The notes below the pieces were generated by a model. It did not search any database. It was given only the letters and a program-made list of their open reading frames with translations, and was not told the origin of the DNA. A stretch of 64,000 nucleotides of DNA from Turritopsis dohrnii (Eukaryota > Cnidaria > Hydrozoa > Anthoathecata > Oceaniidae), in the NCBI GenBank assembly GCA_027922465.2, contig BQMF02000471.1:1-64000 (forward strand). Reading direction: 5' to 3'. Both the position numbers and the translations under genes were made by a program. Numbering within the stretch: the stretch's first letter is position 1; each line of letters begins with the position of its first letter. Below, piece after piece: positions 63,057 to 64,000 of the stretch.

Positions 63057-64000
63057 TTAAGGAGGTTTCACTACTTCTTTTAATGAACATGTTGTGTTCC
63101 ATGCATAACCAGTGTGCGTTATTTCATGTTTCAAGCCTTTTGAAAAAAATTGATTTGGGTTAAATTCGCTAAATTTATATATACATGCAAAAAATCTCAT
63201 CATAGAATAAAAATCGCGAAAATTTAATAAACACGAAAAAAGGTATTTTGAAAAGATTTCGCAAATCGCTAAATTTAATACAACGAGAAAGTAAATACAC
63301 TTAAGGTATTAGGAATGGTTTTGTAATTATTCAAAGTTTCAGTGGTAATTGATTATATATACATACAAACACCACAAAAAAATCAAATTCATGTGGTGGT
63401 AAAATGGGTTTATTTTATTCTACCGCATTGAAATATTGGTTAATAATTTTTTCCCCTGAAAGAGTCACCAATTGTATCTCAGCAGTAAATCCTTGCTTTG
63501 ATGATGGACGACAGGAGGAAAAGGAGAAATAAAAAAACATGAAATGATTTATTTATCAGTGAGTGTGTAGCAGCACCCAGCTACATACAAAATACTTCAG
63601 CCATGGCATCATTAATGGGGATAATGTGTTAAAAATTTTCTTACCTCGAGTGTGTTTATGGAGATTGCAATCATATTATCATCATCACTTTGTTTTTGGC
63701 TGTGTGGGATCATCAAAGCATATAGGTACCAATATGTATAAATGTAATGGAGATGTATCGACACCAGCAAAAAGAGTCATTTTGCATAAACAATTCGCTT
63801 CTAACCATATAGTGATTTTTATTGCTATTTCTATGTTCTAACTGACTATTAAGATAATATTTGACTACACTGAATAGGTAGCATCATAGCGAAGTTTTTA
63901 GAAACTCCACGCAGTGATTTCATGATTTGCTGTTTTCATGGCCACACTCACAATAAGAAAACGTTTTAAAATATCTGCTTTTAACCTATTCCATGCAACA
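63057..64000. other. AT-rich sequence without recognisable genes
   Basis: Nothing beyond short ORFs without motifs. Confidence 0.45.

Noticed and set aside
1..64000. tRNA or rRNA genes
   Set aside because: I saw no cloverleaf with A/B-box spacing and no rRNA-like stretch; a covariance search could still find a divergent one.

Overview
The window reads as a repeat-rich piece of an AT-rich invertebrate animal genome. Evidence for a eukaryote: spliceosomal introns with consensus GT/AG borders, several classes of eukaryotic transposon, and no bacterial operons, rRNA or tRNA. The Penelope-like, Polinton and integrase-gene types resemble those I know from cnidarians and other aquatic invertebrates. 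I cannot fix the species. Almost everything recognisable is a mobile element or derived from one.

Region 1 (1 to about 13.1 kb) is most of a Polinton/Maverick, a virus-like self-synthesising transposon; its left end lies outside the window. From left: a conserved Polinton ORF (minus, cut by the edge), minor capsid, major capsid and packaging ATPase, a non-coding block of repeats and palindromes, a run of small membrane proteins, a large coiled-coil membrane protein (minus), two conserved small ORFs, a retroviral-type integrase (minus), a SAP-like protein and protein-primed DNA polymerase B. The capsid/ATPase side carries many frameshifts. The integrase is open, and the polymerase is open except for one in-frame TGA that separates a SAP-like N-terminus from the catalytic body. 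Short stem-loops lie just after the ends of several transcription units.

Region 2 (13 to 27.5 kb) holds a diverged Helitron remnant, a TIR element carrying a very young head-to-head dimer of a GIY-YIG Penelope-like element (PLE) with an 18-bp target-site duplication, a decayed PLE RT, and a larger PLE without a GIY-YIG domain: three consecutive minus-strand ORFs flanked by 158-bp direct repeats.

Region 3 (27.5 to 42.1 kb) is mostly non-coding, with a few possible host exons (27.8 to 28.9 kb). It holds a Helitron interrupted by an AACGTTA-rich TIR element, a chimeric PLE remnant, and a head-to-tail array of four short Helitrons, one of which contains a complete mariner-type transposon with TIRs of about 260 bp.

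Region 4 (42.4 to 53.9 kb) holds, on the plus strand, exons for an H2C2/DDE integrase with a cysteine-rich tail, a Myb/SANT-like domain, a Ulp1-type cysteine protease and a PHD finger. This combination is known from Ginger1 DNA transposons, so I read it as a decayed, intron-bearing Ginger1-like element or a gene derived from one. An AACGTTG-rich TIR element and a LINE have inserted into its introns.

Region 5 (53.9 to 64 kb) holds a 4.7-kb TIR element with a minus-strand LINE inside, a truncated LINE ending in a GAT microsatellite, and a TTAA-flanked MITE. The rest is AT-rich sequence with no recognisable genes.
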